NCBI RefSeq assembly: GCF_000803065.1
Contig: NZ_JSXI01000060.1
Location: forward strand, 1-58,260
Reading direction: 5' to 3'
Length of the DNA stretch: 58,260 nucleotides
Origin: Sphingomonas sp. ERG5
Lineage (GTDB): Bacteria; Pseudomonadota; Alphaproteobacteria; Sphingomonadales; Sphingomonadaceae
In this document: positions 41,358 through 49,832 of the stretch, piece after piece
Numbering within the stretch: position 1 is the first letter of the stretch
How the letters are laid out: each line of letters opens with the position of its first letter
Program-made: the position numbers and the translations under genes
The notes under the pieces: generated by a model
Told to the model about the DNA's origin: nothing
Seen by the model: only the letters and a program-made list of their open reading frames with translations
The model's database searches: none

Positions 41358-42476
41358 ATGGGCCGGATGAACGCACAGGCCGCCTTCACGCACGAACGCG
41401 CCGGTGACGGCGACATTCTGCGCTTCTCCGGCAATCTATCCCTCGCGCGCATCGGCGATCTGCCGGAGCGGCTGCGTGCCTATTCGGGGCCGGTCGACCG
41501 ACTCGACCTGAGCGATATCGAACGCATCGATACGGTCGGCGCCTGGGTGGTGCATCGCTTCGCGATCGAACATGACGCGAAGATCGAGGGGCTCGACGCC
41601 GATGGCGAACATCTCCTCGCCCAGGTCAAGGCGGCCGATCAGAATGTCTCGATGCGCCCGGCGCATGTCGGCAGCTTTACCCGAGTCCTTGGCGAAATCG
41701 GCCAGGCGACATCGATCGCGCTGAAAACCACTGTCGGCCTGCTCGGCTTCATGGGCGCGACGGTGATCGCGCTCGGCACGGTCATCCGTCACCCGAGCCG
41801 TTTCCGTTTCAACGCGACGGTGCAGCGTTTCGAAGTGGTCGGCGTGTCCGCGCTCGGCATCATCGGGCTGATGAGCTTCCTGATCGGCATCGTGATCGCG
41901 CAGCAAGGCGCGGTGCAGCTGCGACAGTTCGGCGCCGAAGTGTTCACGATCAATCTGGTCGGGCGGCTGACGCTGCGCGAACTGGGCGTGCTGATGACCG
42001 CGATCATGGTGGCGGGACGATCGGGTTCGGCCTTTGCGGCGCAGATCGGCACGATGAAGCTGACCGAGGAAATCGACGCCATGCGCACGATCGGCGTCTC
42101 GCCGATGGAGGCGCTGGTGCTGCCGCGCACGCTCGCGGTGGTGCTGATGATGCCGCTGCTCGGCTTCTATGCCTCGCTGATCGCGATGATCGGCGGCTGC
42201 CTGCTATGCTGGGTTTCGCTTGGTATCCCGCCGGTCACCTTTATCCAGCGCATTCGCGAAGTCGTGCCGATCACCGATCTGTATGTCGGGCTGGTCAAGG
42301 CGCCGGTGTTCGGGGCGATCATCGCCATTGCCGGCTGTTTCCAGGGCATGATGGTCGAGTCCGACGCCGAACAGGTCGGCCTGCGCACCACATCGGCGGT
42401 GGTGCAGGCGATCTTCCTGGTCATCGTGCTCGATGCCTTTTTCGCGGTCTTCTTCACCTGGTTGGGGTGGACATGA
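41358..42476 (+). CDS. MlaE-type ABC permease with N-terminal STAS domain
   Basis: 372 residues. Residues ~15-105 form a STAS-like domain (LSDIERIDTVGAWVVHRFAIEH); the rest is an MlaE permease with conserved GRSGSAFAAQIGTMKLTEEIDAMRTIGVSPMEALVLPRTLAV. MlaE homologues move phospholipid between membranes. In E. coli the STAS protein (MlaB) is separate; fusion to MlaE is common in Alphaproteobacteria. The stop overlaps the ATG of the ATPase gene (ATGA). The start is 41358 or 41367. Confidence 0.9.
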   Translation: MGRMNAQAAFTHERAGDGDILRFSGNLSLARIGDLPERLRAYSGPVDRLDLSDIERIDTVGAWVVHRFAIEHDAKIEGLDADGEHLLAQVKAADQNVSMRPAHVGSFTRVLGEIGQATSIALKTTVGLLGFMGATVIALGTVIRHPSRFRFNATVQRFEVVGVSALGIIGLMSFLIGIVIAQQGAVQLRQFGAEVFTINLVGRLTLRELGVLMTAIMVAGRSGSAFAAQIGTMKLTEEIDAMRTIGVSPMEALVLPRTLAVVLMMPLLGFYASLIAMIGGCLLCWVSLGIPPVTFIQRIREVVPITDLYVGLVKAPVFGAIIAIAGCFQGMMVESDAEQVGLRTTSAVVQAIFLVIVLDAFFAVFFTWLGWT

Positions 42477-43333
42477 GCGCGGCCCAGACATCCGAAACGG
42501 TCATCACCGTCCATGGGCTGAAGAACAGCTTTGGCGATCAGCTGGTTCATGACGGGCTGGACCTCGAGGTCCGGCGCGGCGAGATTTTTGGCGTGGTCGG
42601 CGGATCCGGTACCGGCAAGTCGGTGTTGATGCGCTCGATCGTCGGTCTGCAGACCCCCGATGAAGGCGAGATCACCGTGTTCGGTGAGCCGACGATCGGT
42701 CGCGATGAGACCGAGGCAGTCGATATCCGCAAGCGCTGGGGCGTGCTGTTCCAGGGCGGCGCGCTCTTCTCCACGTTGACGGTGGCCGAGAATATCCAGG
42801 TGCCGTTGCGCGAATTCTATCCCAGGCTCGACCCGTCGCTGCTTGACGAGATCGCGGCGTACAAGGTGGTGATGAGTGGCCTGTCCGCTGATGCCGGACC
42901 CAAATATCCCGCCGAATTGTCGGGTGGCATGCGCAAGCGCGCCGGCCTGGCGCGCGCGCTGGCGCTCGATCCCGAATTGCTGTTTCTCGATGAGCCGACC
43001 GCCGGGCTCGACCCGATCGGCGCGGCGGCGTTCGACGAACTGACCAAGGGGTTGCAGAAGACGCTGGGCCTGACCGTATTCCTGATCACCCATGATCTCG
43101 ATACGCTGTACGCGATTTGCGACCGGGTCGCGGTGCTCGCCGACAAGAAGGTGATTGCGGTGGGCACGATTCCGGAGCTTCTCGCGTTGGACCATCCATG
43201 GATCCAGGAATATTTCAACGGCCCGCGTGGCCGCAACGCGACCGCATCGGTCAAACGCGCGGCAGATGAGCGGGCGGCTGGGCAGGAACAAGACGAACAA
43301 GCACAAGACGAGCAAGCAGGGGCTAGGCGCTGA
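42473..43333 (+). CDS. MlaF-type ABC ATPase
   Basis: A 286-residue ATPase with Walker A GGSGTGKSVLMRSI, signature ELSGGMRKRAGLARALA, and Walker B ELLFLDEPTAGLDPIG. It powers the MlaE permease. The C-terminal tail is low complexity with a repeated EQDEQAQDEQAG. Start ATG 42473 overlaps the permease stop by four bases, and its own stop overlaps the next ATG by one (TGATG). Confidence 0.92.
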   Translation: MSAAQTSETVITVHGLKNSFGDQLVHDGLDLEVRRGEIFGVVGGSGTGKSVLMRSIVGLQTPDEGEITVFGEPTIGRDETEAVDIRKRWGVLFQGGALFSTLTVAENIQVPLREFYPRLDPSLLDEIAAYKVVMSGLSADAGPKYPAELSGGMRKRAGLARALALDPELLFLDEPTAGLDPIGAAAFDELTKGLQKTLGLTVFLITHDLDTLYAICDRVAVLADKKVIAVGTIPELLALDHPWIQEYFNGPRGRNATASVKRAADERAAGQEQDEQAQDEQAGARR

Positions 43334-44301
43334 TGGAAACCCGTTCGAACCATGTTCTGGTCGGTGCCGTGGTGCTGATCCTGCTCGCTGTGCTGGCGCT
43401 GTTCACGGTGTGGATCGCGCGCCTCAACGGCTCGGCCGAGAAGGAGTATGATATCTTCTTCAAACAGTCGGTCGATGGTCTCAACAAGGGATCGGCGGTG
43501 GCCTTTTCGGGCGTGCCGGCGGGGCAGGTGAAGGAGATCTCGCTGTGGAAGCCGGACCCGCAGTTCGTGCGCGTGCGCATTTCGGTCAATGACGACACGC
43601 CGGTGCTGGAAGGCACCACCGCGACCATTCAGGGCGTCGGCTTCACTGGCGTCAGCCAGATCCAGCTCGACGGCGCGGTCAAGAATGCGCCGGCGATCAG
43701 CTGTCCGAAGCTCGAGCCGGAGAAATCCTGCCCTTATGGCGTACCGGTCATCCCCCCCAAACAGGGCGGCCTGGGCGCGATCCTCAGCTCGGCGCCGCAA
43801 TTGCTCGAGCGCTTTTCGACGTTGACCGAGCGGCTGACCGAGATGCTGTCGGACAAGAATCAGAAATCGATCACCGGTATCCTGGCCAACACCAACCGGC
43901 TGACCGGCGCGCTGGCCGATCGCGGCCCTGAGATCGCGGCGACGCTTGCCGAGACGCGCCTTGCGATCAAGCAGGCGGGCGACGCGGCACAGCAGGTCGG
44001 CCAGCTTGCCGGCTCGACCAACGCGATGATCAATGAGGATGTCCGCCCCGCGACGCAGAATCTCAGCAAGGCGGTCGCCGCCGCGCAACGCAGCATGGAA
44101 TCGCTCGATGCCGTGATCAGCGATGCGCGTCCCGGGGTGCAGGCCTTTTCGAAGCAGACCATGCCGGAAGTCGGCTTGCTCGTCCGCGATCTGCGCCAGA
44201 TGTCGGCCGCGCTGACCTCGGTTGCCGAGAAGATCGACCAGGGCGGTGCCGGTGCACTGGTCGGTTCGCCGAAACTTCCCGACTATAAGCCCAGCAAGTG
44301 A
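43333..44301 (+). CDS. MlaD-type MCE-domain protein
   Basis: 322 residues. One N-terminal helix (about 10-28), then a single MCE domain: YDIFFKQSVDGLNKGSAVAFSGVPAGQVKEISLW and ATIQGVGFTGVSQIQLDG. The C-terminal third is a long helical region with coiled-coil character (ITGILANTNRLTGALADRG, AAQQVGQLAGSTNAMINEDV). MCE proteins form hexameric lipid tunnels on the ABC core. Coupled to mlaF by a one-base overlap. Confidence 0.9.
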   Translation: METRSNHVLVGAVVLILLAVLALFTVWIARLNGSAEKEYDIFFKQSVDGLNKGSAVAFSGVPAGQVKEISLWKPDPQFVRVRISVNDDTPVLEGTTATIQGVGFTGVSQIQLDGAVKNAPAISCPKLEPEKSCPYGVPVIPPKQGGLGAILSSAPQLLERFSTLTERLTEMLSDKNQKSITGILANTNRLTGALADRGPEIAATLAETRLAIKQAGDAAQQVGQLAGSTNAMINEDVRPATQNLSKAVAAAQRSMESLDAVISDARPGVQAFSKQTMPEVGLLVRDLRQMSAALTSVAEKIDQGGAGALVGSPKLPDYKPSK

Positions 44302-44309
44302 GGCGCCCC

Positions 44310-44891
44310 ATGAAGAAGCCGCTTATCATCGCCGCCCTGCTGCCGCTGTCCGCCTGCATCAGTTTCGGCGCCAAGCCGCCCCCCGTGTTGCTGACGATCA
44401 GCTCGGCATCGGCCGTACCGATCGGACAAGTGCAGGATTCGTCGAAGAGCGCGACGATCACCATCCTCGTGCCCGTGGTGTCGCAGGCGCTCGCCACCAC
44501 CCGCGTGCCGGTGCAGGCAAGCGACACCGCGATCGCTTATGTCGCCAAGGCGCAATGGGTCGAACAGCCCGCCCGCTTGTTCGCGCGATTGCTGTCCGAC
44601 ACGGTCGGTGCAAAGACCGGGCGCGTGGTGTTGAGCAATGCGCAATCCTTCGCCGATCCCGGCGCACGCCTGTCGGGCGAATTGCGCGGCTTCGGTGTCG
44701 ATGCGACGACCAAGGAAGCCGTGGTGACTTATGATGCCGCGCTGATCCGCGGGCCGGCCAGCGCAGTCGAGAAGCGCCGCTTCGAAGCGCGCGTCCCTGT
44801 CGCCGTGGTCGAGGCGAGTGCGGTCGGTGTCGGGCTCAACCGGGCGGCCAACCAGGTTGCCGGCGAAGTCGCCGACTGGGTCGGACGCTGA
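44310..44891 (+). CDS. ABC-type transport auxiliary lipoprotein
   Basis: A 193-residue lipoprotein (MKKPLIIAALLPLSAC, lipobox LSAC). The body matches the auxiliary component of MCE transporters (PqiC/DUF330-like): TRVPVQASDTAIAYVAKAQWVEQPARLFARLLSDTVG and YDAALIRG. It would sit on the outer or inner membrane and complete the lipid path. Start ATG 44310 lies eight bases after the MCE gene stop, as the last gene of the operon. Confidence 0.85.
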   Translation: MKKPLIIAALLPLSACISFGAKPPPVLLTISSASAVPIGQVQDSSKSATITILVPVVSQALATTRVPVQASDTAIAYVAKAQWVEQPARLFARLLSDTVGAKTGRVVLSNAQSFADPGARLSGELRGFGVDATTKEAVVTYDAALIRGPASAVEKRRFEARVPVAVVEASAVGVGLNRAANQVAGEVADWVGR

Positions 44892-44894
44892 GCG

Positions 44895-45758
44895 TCAGCG
44901 CGCCGGCGCGGGCCGCGTTGCCAGCGGCACTTCGCACAGTTCGACGCCGCCCGATCCGATCGTTGGCGGCGCGGGATTTTCGCGCAGCTTGATGTAGGCG
45001 GCGAAGCGCGCATTATCGGTCGAGCGATATTCGAACTTCGGTCGCTCGGCGGCGGGAATGTCGCTGGCCAGCCGGACCGAGACGATCCCCGACCGTTCGG
45101 CTTCGGTGGCATAGACACCCATCGCCGCATCGCTGCGCGGCAGGGCCGAGAGATATTTCATGCCCTCGATGATTCGTCCGACCACGGTGTAGTTGCGGTC
45201 GAGCCGCCGCGCCGACTGGCCGATCGGCGTGAACAGTTCGGCACCGCTGCCGGTATCGGGAGACGGTCCGCGGGCGACGCCGACCATGCCGTAGCAATGC
45301 GTCAGCCACGCCGCCTTGCCATTCGTCGCGATCGGCCAGCCATCGGCGCTGAAACCCGATGCGGTCGAGTGCGAATCCGCTTTGGCCAATCGCTGCGCGA
45401 CGGTGAAACCGGCGATCTCATATTCCGCTGCCGGTGTCTCGACCACGCCGGCCGGGAGCTTTTTCGTCTCGGTCGCATCACCCCATTGCGCGACCCAGTT
45501 TTCCTGCACGCGGTACACGCTTGCCGCGTCCCACCAGCCGGCTTTGACCAGCGTGCGGATATTGGCGACATGCTCGGGCGCGTAACGCGCGGCGAGCCGG
45601 ATCACCACCTTGCGGTTGCCGCTCAGGGTCATCACCAGCAGTTCATCGTCGGGGATCGCGCGCCAATCCTGCGCGGCGACGTCCGACGGCAATGGGGCCG
45701 GCGATGTGGGCGGTGCGGCCTGGGCCAGGACGAGCAAAGGGAGCAGGGAAATCAGCAT
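44895..45758 (-). CDS. Periplasmic cyclophilin-type peptidyl-prolyl isomerase
   Basis: 287 residues from the ATG at 45758. The signal peptide (MLISLLPLLVLAQAA) is followed by a cyclophilin fold: VVIRLAARYAPEHVANIRTLVKAGWWDAASVYRVQENWVAQWGD, GMVGVARGPSPDTGSGAELFTPIG, and NYTVVGRIIEGM. The catalytic-loop FxxQ-type residues are altered (WVAQWGD), so activity is likely but not certain. It converges with the Mla operon with a three-base gap and is divergent from tRNA-Ser. Confidence 0.88.
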   Translation of the reverse strand: MLISLLPLLVLAQAAPPTSPAPLPSDVAAQDWRAIPDDELLVMTLSGNRKVVIRLAARYAPEHVANIRTLVKAGWWDAASVYRVQENWVAQWGDATETKKLPAGVVETPAAEYEIAGFTVAQRLAKADSHSTASGFSADGWPIATNGKAAWLTHCYGMVGVARGPSPDTGSGAELFTPIGQSARRLDRNYTVVGRIIEGMKYLSALPRSDAAMGVYATEAERSGIVSVRLASDIPAAERPKFEYRSTDNARFAAYIKLRENPAPPTIGSGGVELCEVPLATRPAPAR

Positions 45759-45858
45759 GGCCGTGAATGTGCACGGAGCATGACGGCGATGCAATCGCTC
45801 ACGGGTTGCGCGGCGCCGCAACAGGCCCTAGGGCAGCGCCTTCCTGTCCGGGAAATGC

Positions 45859-45949
45859 GGAGCGGTGGCCGAGTGGTCGAAGGCGCTCGCCTGGAAAGTG
45901 AGTATACGCCAAAAGCGTATCGAGGGTTCGAATCCCTCCCGCTCCGCCA
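45859..45949 (+). tRNA. tRNA-Ser (GGA)
   Basis: The acceptor GGAGCGG (45859-45865) pairs with CCGCTCC (45939-45945), then G and an encoded CCA. The anticodon stem CTCGC/GTGAG encloses CTGGAAA (anticodon GGA). A long variable arm (TATACGC...GCGTAT) and TTCGAAT T-loop identify a class II serine tRNA. The gene borders an accessory patch on its 3' side, a common integration point, but I found no matching attachment repeat. Confidence 0.95.
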
Positions 45950-46054
45950 CATACTATTGAAATTAAACGATGATTTCCCGATTGGGGGTCGCCGTCCACC
46001 CTCTTGTCCGCCATAAATTATTTGCTTGGATGTGGGCGTTGATGGGCGTTTTCG

Positions 46055-46981
46055 TCATGCCGGGGGCATCCCCAAATAAGTCATCACGGCCTTCGTTGCT
46101 GCATTTTTTGCGAGTTCGACCGCCGCCTTGCCGCCTTCGGTGGCAACGTAGGTGCCCGCTTTCGCCAGCCATCCTTTGACCTTTTCGCCGTATCCTTTGT
46201 CTGCACCTTCGGCCTTGTCGGCGCTGATGGCGCTTTCGAGTTCGGTAACGTGTGTTTGATCCACGCCGATCGCGGACAGCGCGCTGGACAGCGAAAAGAA
46301 GTCACCTTGCACGACGGTCTGTTCGCCGATGAACTGAACATTGCCTGCGATCGTAGGCGAAATGATGTTGTTGCCGCCATATATGATGGTCTGCACGGCG
46401 TTGTTCACGGCTTCAGGAGGCGCGGCCTGCGAAGACGGTTCGGCGTCTCCTAGCTCTTTCTGCAATTCCAACGCGAATTGAAGGATGCGGGTGCGAACGG
46501 TGTCCAACAGGCCGTTCACCGCGTTGATCGGGATTTCCTGCCACGCCCGATTTAGGTGCCAATCGGTGCTGAACTTTTTGCTGTAGAAGGCCACCAAGTC
46601 TGCGGGCCATTCCAGCATCACCCGCCCATTCGGTTCGCCCACGACCAAGGTTTCGAGGGATGCGATAGTGCCTAGCAGCGACGCGCTTGTGGCCCACCAT
46701 TGATGCTCTTTCTGCATCACGCTCGCTTGTAACGGCTGATCGTTCATTTGGCCGACGATGCTAACAAACACGCCTTTCGCGCTAATGTTCATCTGACGAT
46801 AGGGCGGTAGCTGGTCGTCGCCGTCGTACCCGTTCAACTCGTGAAGCACCCATGTCTTCAATTCGTCATTCTGAAGCCGTTCGCCGACGATCAACAGTTT
46901 GCGAAGCAACGTCGCGAGCTTCACGTTGTCGTCAATCGCCCCATCTACGATATCGCCAACGATCCCCACGCTCTTATCCAA
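46055..46981 (-). CDS. AbiTii-domain protein, candidate phage defence
   Basis: A 308-residue soluble protein. The N-terminal half matches the AbiTii domain: VKLATLLRKLLIVGERLQNDELKTWVLHELNGYDGDDQLPPYRQ, then WQEIPINAVNGLLDTVRTRILQFALELQKEL. The middle is a Gly/Asn-rich hinge (IYGGNNIISPTIAGNVQFIGE), and the end is a helical module beginning FFSLSSALSAIGVDQTHVTELESAI. AbiTii proteins are linked to abortive infection; the tail may be the effector or oligomerisation part. Codon G/C is lower than in flanking core genes, and a conjugation scar lies nearby, so it is probably acquired. Confidence 0.72.
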   Translation of the reverse strand: MDKSVGIVGDIVDGAIDDNVKLATLLRKLLIVGERLQNDELKTWVLHELNGYDGDDQLPPYRQMNISAKGVFVSIVGQMNDQPLQASVMQKEHQWWATSASLLGTIASLETLVVGEPNGRVMLEWPADLVAFYSKKFSTDWHLNRAWQEIPINAVNGLLDTVRTRILQFALELQKELGDAEPSSQAAPPEAVNNAVQTIIYGGNNIISPTIAGNVQFIGEQTVVQGDFFSLSSALSAIGVDQTHVTELESAISADKAEGADKGYGEKVKGWLAKAGTYVATEGGKAAVELAKNAATKAVMTYLGMPPA

Positions 46982-47112
46982 TCGTCATTCGACCGGCCTG
47001 TATATCGGTGCGGTAACGACCCAATGGAAGCCCGCCGTGTGGCAACCAATCGCGTGGTAGCTACACCGCCAGCGCCTGCAACGGCGCCGTTCGTTTACAT
47101 CGGCGATTTTGG

Positions 47113-47736
47113 TTGGCAGAAGACGGCGTGCCAACGGTGATCCTGCTCCCTTTCGGTGTGTTCTTCGCCTGCTGCATTTTGCAGTTTTGGTATATGAAAA
47201 AGGTGCGGGATGCTTTGATTGATCGACATCCCGAAGCCTATCTTGCCGCCGGAAAATCGAGCATTTTTCCAATGCAGGGCATGGAGAAGTTCACGAGAGG
47301 AAATGGCTATAAAGAGCTTAATGACGAAATATTGAACCGACATGTCCGCAATCTTAAGCGACTTAAGATCGTGGCGTACGCGTCTTGGGCTATTTATGGC
47401 ATTTGTCTTTTCACCATGCCATTCAGTGCGCCAAAACTCTCTGTTTCACTCGCTAATGGGTCTTTTTCGAATAGTTGTTGCGGGATGCTTGTTTTGAAAG
47501 ACGGGCATATGATCGTGTCTAAGCAACAAATCAGTTACGTTGTCGAGAGCGACAAAGAAGGCCCGTATGTTTTGCCATCGTTTTATGTGGGTGCCTCTTC
47601 GCGCGGATTTGTGGTGCGTGAGAAGGGTTTTTCATTGAAACTGCATTTCAATGATGCCGCTCGACCTAGCGAAATTGAACTGATGGATGACAGCGACGGT
47701 AGCACGTTCACGTTTCAGCGGCTGAACGACAAATGA
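47113..47736 (+). CDS. A/T-richer hypothetical membrane protein
   Basis: About 200-207 residues depending on start (TTG 47113, GTG 47128 or GTG 47137). Two membrane segments are visible: LLPFGVFFACCILQFWYM near the N-terminus and IVAYASWAIYGICLFTMPF near 86-105. The C-terminal ~90 residues look like a small beta domain (VSLANGSFSNSCCGMLVLKDGHMIVS). Third positions are clearly more A/T than in neighbours. It is divergent from the AbiTii gene across ~130 bp and its end truncates a trbB remnant. I do not recognise the family. Confidence 0.6.
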   Translation: MAEDGVPTVILLPFGVFFACCILQFWYMKKVRDALIDRHPEAYLAAGKSSIFPMQGMEKFTRGNGYKELNDEILNRHVRNLKRLKIVAYASWAIYGICLFTMPFSAPKLSVSLANGSFSNSCCGMLVLKDGHMIVSKQQISYVVESDKEGPYVLPSFYVGASSRGFVVREKGFSLKLHFNDAARPSEIELMDDSDGSTFTFQRLNDK

Positions 47737-47908
47737 TTGGTTCGGCGGAACCGAGGTCCGCAGCGCCAAGCCTGTCCAGGCGCAGCGCCCCAGCCGGGTT
47801 GACCATGATCTCGATGACGCGCGGATCGGCCAGCGCCTCGGCGATTGCCGGCCCCGTCGCGGTGCGCGGCATCGCACGCCGACGGTCCGCGGAAATGCCG
47901 CCGGTCAC
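47708..47908 (-). pseudogene. trbB: trbB remnant (conjugative transfer ATPase, 5' part only)
   Basis: From a GTG at 47908 the frame reads RRRAMPRTATGPAIAEALADP and VIEIMVNPAGALRLDRLGA, matching the N-terminus of TrbB, the hexameric ATPase of IncP-type and ICE transfer systems. Homology stops after about 50 residues; the remaining codons to 47708 are out of family and overlap the end of the membrane-protein gene. Walker A and all later parts are missing. The start overlaps the stop of the CopG-like remnant by four bases, the usual order at the head of a trb operon. Confidence 0.65.
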
Positions 47909-48173
47909 TGGCCCGGCTCCGTGACGCCGATAGCCCCGCGCCCGGCGGCTGTCTGTCGACCAACTTGTGCGATGAAGGCGTCGAGCCGCTTGGCGGCGAT
48001 GGCCCGACCGGCTTGGTCGTTCTCGGCGAGCGGCGCATCGATCGCGAGTTCGTATCGGACGAACAGGGCCAGCGTTTCGAGCTGGATATGACTATCGCGC
48101 TCCAGCCTTCCGATCGCGGCGGTAACCCGCGAAGCCGACCTGCCGCTGCGATGCTATCCGGGGGAGCGCGCTC
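47905..48173 (-). pseudogene. CopG-like gene remnant of a trb operon
   Basis: An open frame without a start. It enters from the nadC stop and reads SASRVTAAIGRLERDSHI, LETLALFVRYELAID, and RLDAFIAQVGRQTAAGRGAI to the TGA at 47905-47907. This resembles the C-terminal two thirds of the CopG/ribbon-helix-helix proteins that precede trbB in alphaproteobacterial integrative elements. The DNA-binding N-terminus is missing at the nadC side, so the gene is 5'-truncated. Confidence 0.6.
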
Positions 48174-49031
48174 TCAGGCTATCGTAAAATCCAACCCAAT
48201 ATCGGCGGCGGGGGCCGACTGAGTCGGCCTCCCGACGCTCACATAGGTCACGCCTGTTTCGGCAATACCGCGGATATTTTCGAGCGTGACTCCACCCGAC
48301 GCCTCAGTCGGTACGCGGCCCCCGACAAGAGTAACCGCACCGCGCAGCACAGCGGGCTCCATATTGTCGAGCAACAAGTGCGTCGCACCCGCCGCTATGG
48401 CTGGTTCGATCTGGTCTACCAGATCAACCTCAACGCTGATCTGCGTGATACCGGCTGCTCTCACAGCGCCTACCGCCTGCCCAATGGACTGAGCCACCGC
48501 AATATGGTTGTCCTTTATCATCACGGCATCCCATAATCCCAAGCGATAGTTCTTCGCTCCGCCTGTGCGGGTGGCATATTTCTCCAGCAGGCGCAGACCG
48601 GGAGTGGTTTTGCGCGTGTCAAGGAGGACCGCTCCAGTTCCCTCGATCCGACGAACATAATCGCGCGTCAGGGTCGCGATGCCGGTCAGGTGCTGCACCA
48701 CATTCAAGGCCGAGCGTTCGGCGGTCAGCAAGGCTCGCGCATTGCCCCTGAGCCGCATCAATTCCGTGCCGGGTGGCACCTCTTCACCTTCGGCGACCAG
48801 CAACTCGATTTTCACATCCGGGTCGAGTGCCTGAAAAAAAGCGGCCGCTATGGGTAAGCCCGCCACGACAATCGCGTCCCGACTGCCCATCACGCCAGTG
48901 AAAACGGCATCGCTGGGAATTACGCTTTCGCATGTCAGGTCATGCCCGCCAGCGCCGGGAGGCCCGCCCAAATCTTCGGAGAGTGTCGCGACGACGAAGG
49001 CGTCAACATCGAAATCGGGGATAAGGGTCAT
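48174..49031 (-). CDS. nadC: Nicotinate-nucleotide pyrophosphorylase (carboxylating)
   Basis: A 285-residue quinolinate phosphoribosyltransferase of NAD synthesis. Signatures: LTAERSALNVVQHLTGIATLT, LLDTRKTTPGLRLLEKYATRTGGAKNYRLGLWDAVMIKDNHI, and LLLDNME, then ASGGVTLENI near the end. Start ATG 49031 (MTLIPDFDVDAF) is preferred; 49067 is possible. No nadA or nadB is next to it, and its 3' end abuts a conjugation scar, so it may be an accessory copy carried with the element or the host gene at the element edge. Confidence 0.93.
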   Translation of the reverse strand: MTLIPDFDVDAFVVATLSEDLGGPPGAGGHDLTCESVIPSDAVFTGVMGSRDAIVVAGLPIAAAFFQALDPDVKIELLVAEGEEVPPGTELMRLRGNARALLTAERSALNVVQHLTGIATLTRDYVRRIEGTGAVLLDTRKTTPGLRLLEKYATRTGGAKNYRLGLWDAVMIKDNHIAVAQSIGQAVGAVRAAGITQISVEVDLVDQIEPAIAAGATHLLLDNMEPAVLRGAVTLVGGRVPTEASGGVTLENIRGIAETGVTYVSVGRPTQSAPAADIGLDFTIA

Positions 49032-49195
49032 GGCAGTTCGTTGTTTTCCCAAAGCATCAATATGCATGAAGCCCTCATGCCTATCATGCAGCGCTATCGC
49101 GGTCGGCTTTCATTTTCCAATGAGTGCCCGCTGGAGAGGCCGGCCATTGCAAGCGCAGGCAGCGTCAGAAACGTGCCGCCGCCGAGGAGCATGCC

Positions 49196-49759
49196 TCACG
49201 TCCGGTATTCGGCGAACTTCGCGCCGTCCGCCTCCAGCGGGAGGTCCAGTCCATTGGCGAGGTAAGATACGGTGCGATAGAATCCCGCCAGCATGATGAT
49301 CTCGAGTATCTGATCATCGCCATAGTGCGTGCGCAGATTCCCGAACTCCTCGTCGGTGAGCGTCGCGCGCTCGTGCAAAGCGTCCACGGTGGCGATCAGC
49401 GTGGCCTCTGCCGCTGTCCAATGGCCGGCATTCGCGGGCACGGCCAGCAACTCGGCAATGTCGATCGCGGTGATCCGCGCCTTCTCCGCGAACTTCGCGA
49501 TGTGCACGCCCCATTCGTATTCGCAGCCGGTCCGCGCGCAGGTTCGGTCAATCACGATCTCTCGCTCGCGCAGGGTGAGGAGTCTGCCGTCCAGGAGTGA
49601 GCCGGCCCTGAACTTTGACCACGCCCGCTCGCTTGATGCCATGGTTGTGAAGAGGAGGAGTGGGGCGATTCCAGCCGGCATGATGGCGTCGAACGACTGC
49701 TGGACTGGGCTGGGATAGGGTTGTTGCAGGGGTGAGATGCGTTGCACGGCCGCCTCCAT
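49196..49759 (-). CDS. Carboxymuconolactone decarboxylase/AhpD-like protein
   Basis: A 187-residue AhpD-fold protein. RTCARTGCEYEWGVHIAKF carries the typical Cys and His of the family (Cys-X4-Cys spacing with a downstream His), and LREREIVI precedes it; NLRTHYGDDQILEIIMLAGFYRTVSYLANGLDLPLE is the C-terminal family signature. It may act as a peroxide-linked or quinone-linked thiol enzyme rather than a true decarboxylase. It is divergent from an HxlR regulator and its start codon is two bases from a regulator half-site. Confidence 0.85.
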   Translation of the reverse strand: MEAAVQRISPLQQPYPSPVQQSFDAIMPAGIAPLLLFTTMASSERAWSKFRAGSLLDGRLLTLREREIVIDRTCARTGCEYEWGVHIAKFAEKARITAIDIAELLAVPANAGHWTAAEATLIATVDALHERATLTDEEFGNLRTHYGDDQILEIIMLAGFYRTVSYLANGLDLPLEADGAKFAEYRT

Positions 49760-49760
49760 G

Positions 49761-49807
49761 TGCTATCGAAACGGTAGCAACAAATATATGCTACTAAAAT
49801 AATAGCA
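49761..49807. promoter_or_regulatory. Double palindromic operator of the CMD/HxlR pair
   Basis: Four half-sites are spaced symmetrically: TGCTAT-N7-GTAGCA (49761-49779), nine bases, TGCTAC-N7-ATAGCA (49789-49807). Each 19-bp unit is a palindrome and the two units are mirror images of each other. They fill the 73-bp divergent promoter, with the first unit two bases from the CMD start. The adjacent HxlR-type regulator is the obvious binder. Confidence 0.7.
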
Positions 49808-49832
49808 ACGAATAATTTCGAGGAGTGTCGTC

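Noticed and set aside
45950..48173. Attachment-site duplication of the tRNA-Ser 3' end
   Set aside because: I scanned the patch by eye for the T-arm/acceptor sequence and found no second copy; an integrase gene is also absent.
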